NCBI GenBank assembly: GCA_002314265.1 | Contig: DCEW01000057.1 | Location: 1-8,352 of the forward strand | Length of the DNA: 8,352 nucleotides | Direction of reading: 5' to 3' | From: Flavobacteriales bacterium UBA1820 | GTDB taxonomy: Bacteria > Bacteroidota > Bacteroidia > Flavobacteriales > UBA1820 | In this document: positions 6,931 through 8,352 of the stretch, in pieces | Layout of the letters: every line of letters starts with the position of its first letter | Position numbering within the stretch: the stretch's first letter is position 1 | Notes under the pieces: model-generated | The model's input: only the letters and a program-made list of their open reading frames with translations | Told to the model about the DNA's origin: nothing | Database searches by the model: none | Translations under genes and position numbers: made by a program

Positions 6931-7590
6931 CTATATATTTCCTTTGTCCTCTTCCGTATCCTGCGACGAAGAAAGGGTTTTCACCCTTCCGGCCGAGTAA
7001 TACCGGCTGCGCCAGTATGCATCCTTCAGATCGCTAATCTGCACGCCACCGTTGCGGTTGGCCGAGAGGAACTTCCCATCGCACAGGTACACCGCCACGT
7101 GATTGATCCGCCCTCGGGAGCGGAAAAACAGCAGATCGCCTTCCTCCAGTGCCGAGAAATCCGGTTCGCGGAAAGCCTCGACCATCTCACTGGCATACAT
7201 CGCCCGTGAGGAACGCGGCAAAAGCACTTCCGAGACGAAGGTATAGAGCGCCCGCGTGAGTGCCGAACAGTCCACCCCGCGTTTGCTCTCGCCTCCGTAG
7301 CGGTACGGCGTGCCCAGCCAGTCGTCCACGAATTGATAGATTTTCTCGTTTTTCAACTCCGACGGGTCCACTCCCATGATCCGGGCATATTTCAGGATGA
7401 TCTCCGGCACGGGTTCTTTTCCCGAAAGGGGATCCTCCGCCAGGACGATGATCAGTGTGTCGATGGAACGGGGTTCGGGGTCAAAGGGCGAGGCCATCAG
7501 TGCCCCTTGGACGCGCAATGTATCGAAAACCTGCGCCCGAGCGGGGGAAAGAACAGCCAGCCACCAGAGAAGACACAGGATTTTTTTCAT
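6931..7590 (-). CDS. secreted NlpC/P60-family peptidoglycan peptidase
   Basis: Likely periplasmic cysteine peptidase acting on peptide stems of peptidoglycan, Spr/MepS-like in its catalytic domain. I start at the ATG at 7590 (219 residues); the preceding GTG could add one residue. Residues 1-19 form a signal peptide with a signal peptidase I site (PARA then Q20); there is no convincing lipobox. About 20-80 is a linker without a recognised domain, and about 82-205 is the NlpC/P60 domain: LGTPYRYGG (92-100), catalytic Cys108 in GVDCSAL, and His164 in INHVAVYL. The third catalytic-site position, usually a polar His or similar just after the following strand, aligns with Ser176 (KFLSANRNGGV), with Asn178 two residues on; this is unusual. 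It is the first gene of a pair with kdsA and is divergent from yqgE. Activity is probable but not certain because of the third residue. Confidence 0.92.
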   Translation of the reverse strand: MKKILCLLWWLAVLSPARAQVFDTLRVQGALMASPFDPEPRSIDTLIIVLAEDPLSGKEPVPEIILKYARIMGVDPSELKNEKIYQFVDDWLGTPYRYGGESKRGVDCSALTRALYTFVSEVLLPRSSRAMYASEMVEAFREPDFSALEEGDLLFFRSRGRINHVAVYLCDGKFLSANRNGGVQISDLKDAYWRSRYYSAGRVKTLSSSQDTEEDKGNI

Positions 7591-7612
7591 CACAATAGGG
7601 ATTAAACGTTTG

Positions 7613-7620
7613 CAAAGTTA
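7613..7620 (-). promoter_or_regulatory. -7 box for the nlpC/P60-kdsA unit
   Basis: The minus strand reads TAACTTTG, a full match to TAnnTTTG, ending 23 bases before the ATG at 7590. No TTG lies at the usual -33 spacing; instead a perfect palindrome (7624-7637) occupies the region just upstream. Confidence 0.48.
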
Positions 7621-7623
7621 ATA

Positions 7624-7637
7624 TTTCCCCGGGGAAA
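7624..7637. promoter_or_regulatory. perfect 14-base palindrome, possible operator
   Basis: TTTCCCCGGGGAAA is perfectly self-complementary and lies between the -7 box and the expected -33 region of the leftward nlpC promoter. This placement would let a bound dimeric regulator block RNA polymerase. No regulator gene is in the window and no known operator was recognised. Confidence 0.35.
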
Positions 7638-7689
7638 AGTCGCTAAAACGACGTTAAAATCAAAAAAGCTCCCTCAGAGGGAAAAAGGC

Positions 7690-7720
7690 TTGCTTTGGCA
7701 TATTTTTTTTCTTAAATTGG
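7690..7720 (+). promoter_or_regulatory. candidate promoter for yqgE
   Basis: A -33 TTG (7690-7692) and a -7 box TAAATTGG (7713-7720, one change from TAnnTTTG) are separated by 20 bases, within the Bacteroidetes range. The -7 box ends 23 bases before the yqgE ATG, the same distance seen at the nlpC promoter. Confidence 0.45.
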
Positions 7721-7743
7721 GGCTTCCCATCATCTGAAAAGCC

Positions 7744-8307
7744 ATGTCGCAATTTTCCCAAAGCCTTGCCGGTGCCCTGCTGGTCGCCTCCCCGGAACTG
7801 GACGACGATCTTTTCCGGCGCACCGTCATCTACATCGCGGCACACGACCGGAAATCCACCACGGGACTGGTATTGAACCGACCTCTCAAGTTCCTGATCA
7901 CCCAACTGTTTCCCGAGATAAAGCAACCCTTGCCTTTGTACTGGGGCGGACCGGTGGGCTACGACACGATGTTCTTCCTGCACCGCTGCCCGCAGTGGAT
8001 CCCGGGCGGGCTTCCTATCGGCGCAGGGACGTATTGGGGGGGCGAATTTTCAGCGGCCAAAGAGCTTTTGGCGCAGGAAAAGATCGGCGGGGACGATATC
8101 CGCTTCTTTGTAGGCTATTCGGGCTGGAGCGCGGGACAACTGGAGGAAGAACTCGAAGAGAAGGCCTGGCTGCTACAGGCTCCGGGAGCGGATCCGTTCA
8201 AACATCCGGAAAACCGCCTGTGGGAAATGTGCCTGTGCGGGACCTCCGATGACGGCACCTTGATATTTCCCTCCTCGCAGGAGAAACAAAACGGGCTGCT
8301 CAACTGA
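7744..8307 (+). CDS. yqgE: YqgE/AlgH family protein (DUF179)
   Basis: Member of the widespread YqgE/AlgH family; the biochemical role is not established. In Pseudomonas the name AlgH comes from a link to alginate regulation, which need not apply here. The 187 residues are the normal full length of the family and form a single domain. Conserved stretches are clear: GALLVASPELDDDLFRRTVIY (about 10-30), TTGLVLNRP (39-47), YWGGPV (66-71), and FVGYSGWSAGQLEEEL (121-136) followed by W142. No signal peptide or membrane segment, so it is expected in the cytoplasm. It is divergent from the nlpC-kdsA unit across a 153-base spacer. The ATG at 7744 places the first conserved motif at the usual distance from the start. 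Confidence 0.95.
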   Translation: MSQFSQSLAGALLVASPELDDDLFRRTVIYIAAHDRKSTTGLVLNRPLKFLITQLFPEIKQPLPLYWGGPVGYDTMFFLHRCPQWIPGGLPIGAGTYWGGEFSAAKELLAQEKIGGDDIRFFVGYSGWSAGQLEEELEEKAWLLQAPGADPFKHPENRLWEMCLCGTSDDGTLIFPSSQEKQNGLLN

Positions 8308-8320
8308 CCTCAGCCAAAGA

Positions 8321-8335
8321 GATGCGGGCAAGCGA
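8321..8335 (+). repeat. short GC-rich motif downstream of yqgE (copy 2)
   Basis: GATGCGGGCAAGCGA begins 13 bases after the yqgE stop and matches the motif after the amidase gene (12-26, minus strand) at 14 of 15 bases. Its inner GCGGGCAAGC also occurs, on the minus strand, in the right arm of the long hairpin at 5931-6001. It may be the left arm of a terminator that continues beyond the window. Confidence 0.4.
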
Positions 8336-8352
8336 GCGGGGCGGGACCTTTG

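Noticed and set aside
5873..7000. 375-codon open frame on the plus strand running from the flavodiiron gene through the terminator and opposite kdsA
   Set aside because: It crosses a strong terminator hairpin and is antisense to kdsA, whose motifs are unmistakable; no family features in the translation.
7670..7682. Small palindrome TCCCTCAGAGGGA as a terminator
   Set aside because: Only a 5-bp stem, no T run after it on the plus strand, and no gene ends here; likely incidental.

Overview
The window reads as chromosomal, core-type DNA from a GC-rich member of the Bacteroidales; the Rikenellaceae/Alistipes area is my best guess. The clues are the lack of clear Shine-Dalgarno sequences, Bacteroidetes-type -7 boxes (TAnnTTTG) 21-23 bases before several ATG starts, a KdsA enzyme implying an outer membrane with Kdo-containing LPS, and a flavodiiron protein typical of anaerobes. 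The genus is inference. There are eight protein-coding genes. I found no RNA genes, insertion sequences, CRISPR arrays or phage genes.

Layout: positions 36-4477 hold a leftward block, in transcription order two tandem EamA/DMT-family permeases (start/stop overlap ATGA), bioD (dethiobiotin synthetase), then a secreted multidomain N-acetylmuramoyl-L-alanine amidase. The amidase lies after a 109-base gap with a weak terminator-like hairpin, so it may be transcribed separately. A 250-base divergent spacer (4478-4727) separates this block from a rightward flavodiiron protein gene (4728-5927). That gene converges on a leftward pair, an NlpC/P60 peptidase gene followed by kdsA (7590-6023). Between the convergent genes is a very long, nearly perfect hairpin whose core is a two-way intrinsic terminator. 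A second divergent spacer (7591-7743), containing a perfect 14-base palindrome and candidate promoters both ways, leads to rightward yqgE/algH (7744-8307).

Function: three genes serve the cell envelope (amidase and NlpC/P60 peptidase on peptidoglycan, KdsA on LPS). The bioD-permease group suggests biotin or biotin-precursor metabolism plus uptake or efflux. The flavodiiron protein is probably an oxygen or NO scavenger. YqgE has no settled role. I see no sign of a defence, mobile or otherwise undescribed multi-gene system. The points worth a second look are the permease pair next to bioD, the long intergenic hairpin, a short motif repeated just beyond the outermost genes at both window ends, the palindrome at the nlpC promoter, and the unusual third active-site position of the NlpC/P60 protein.
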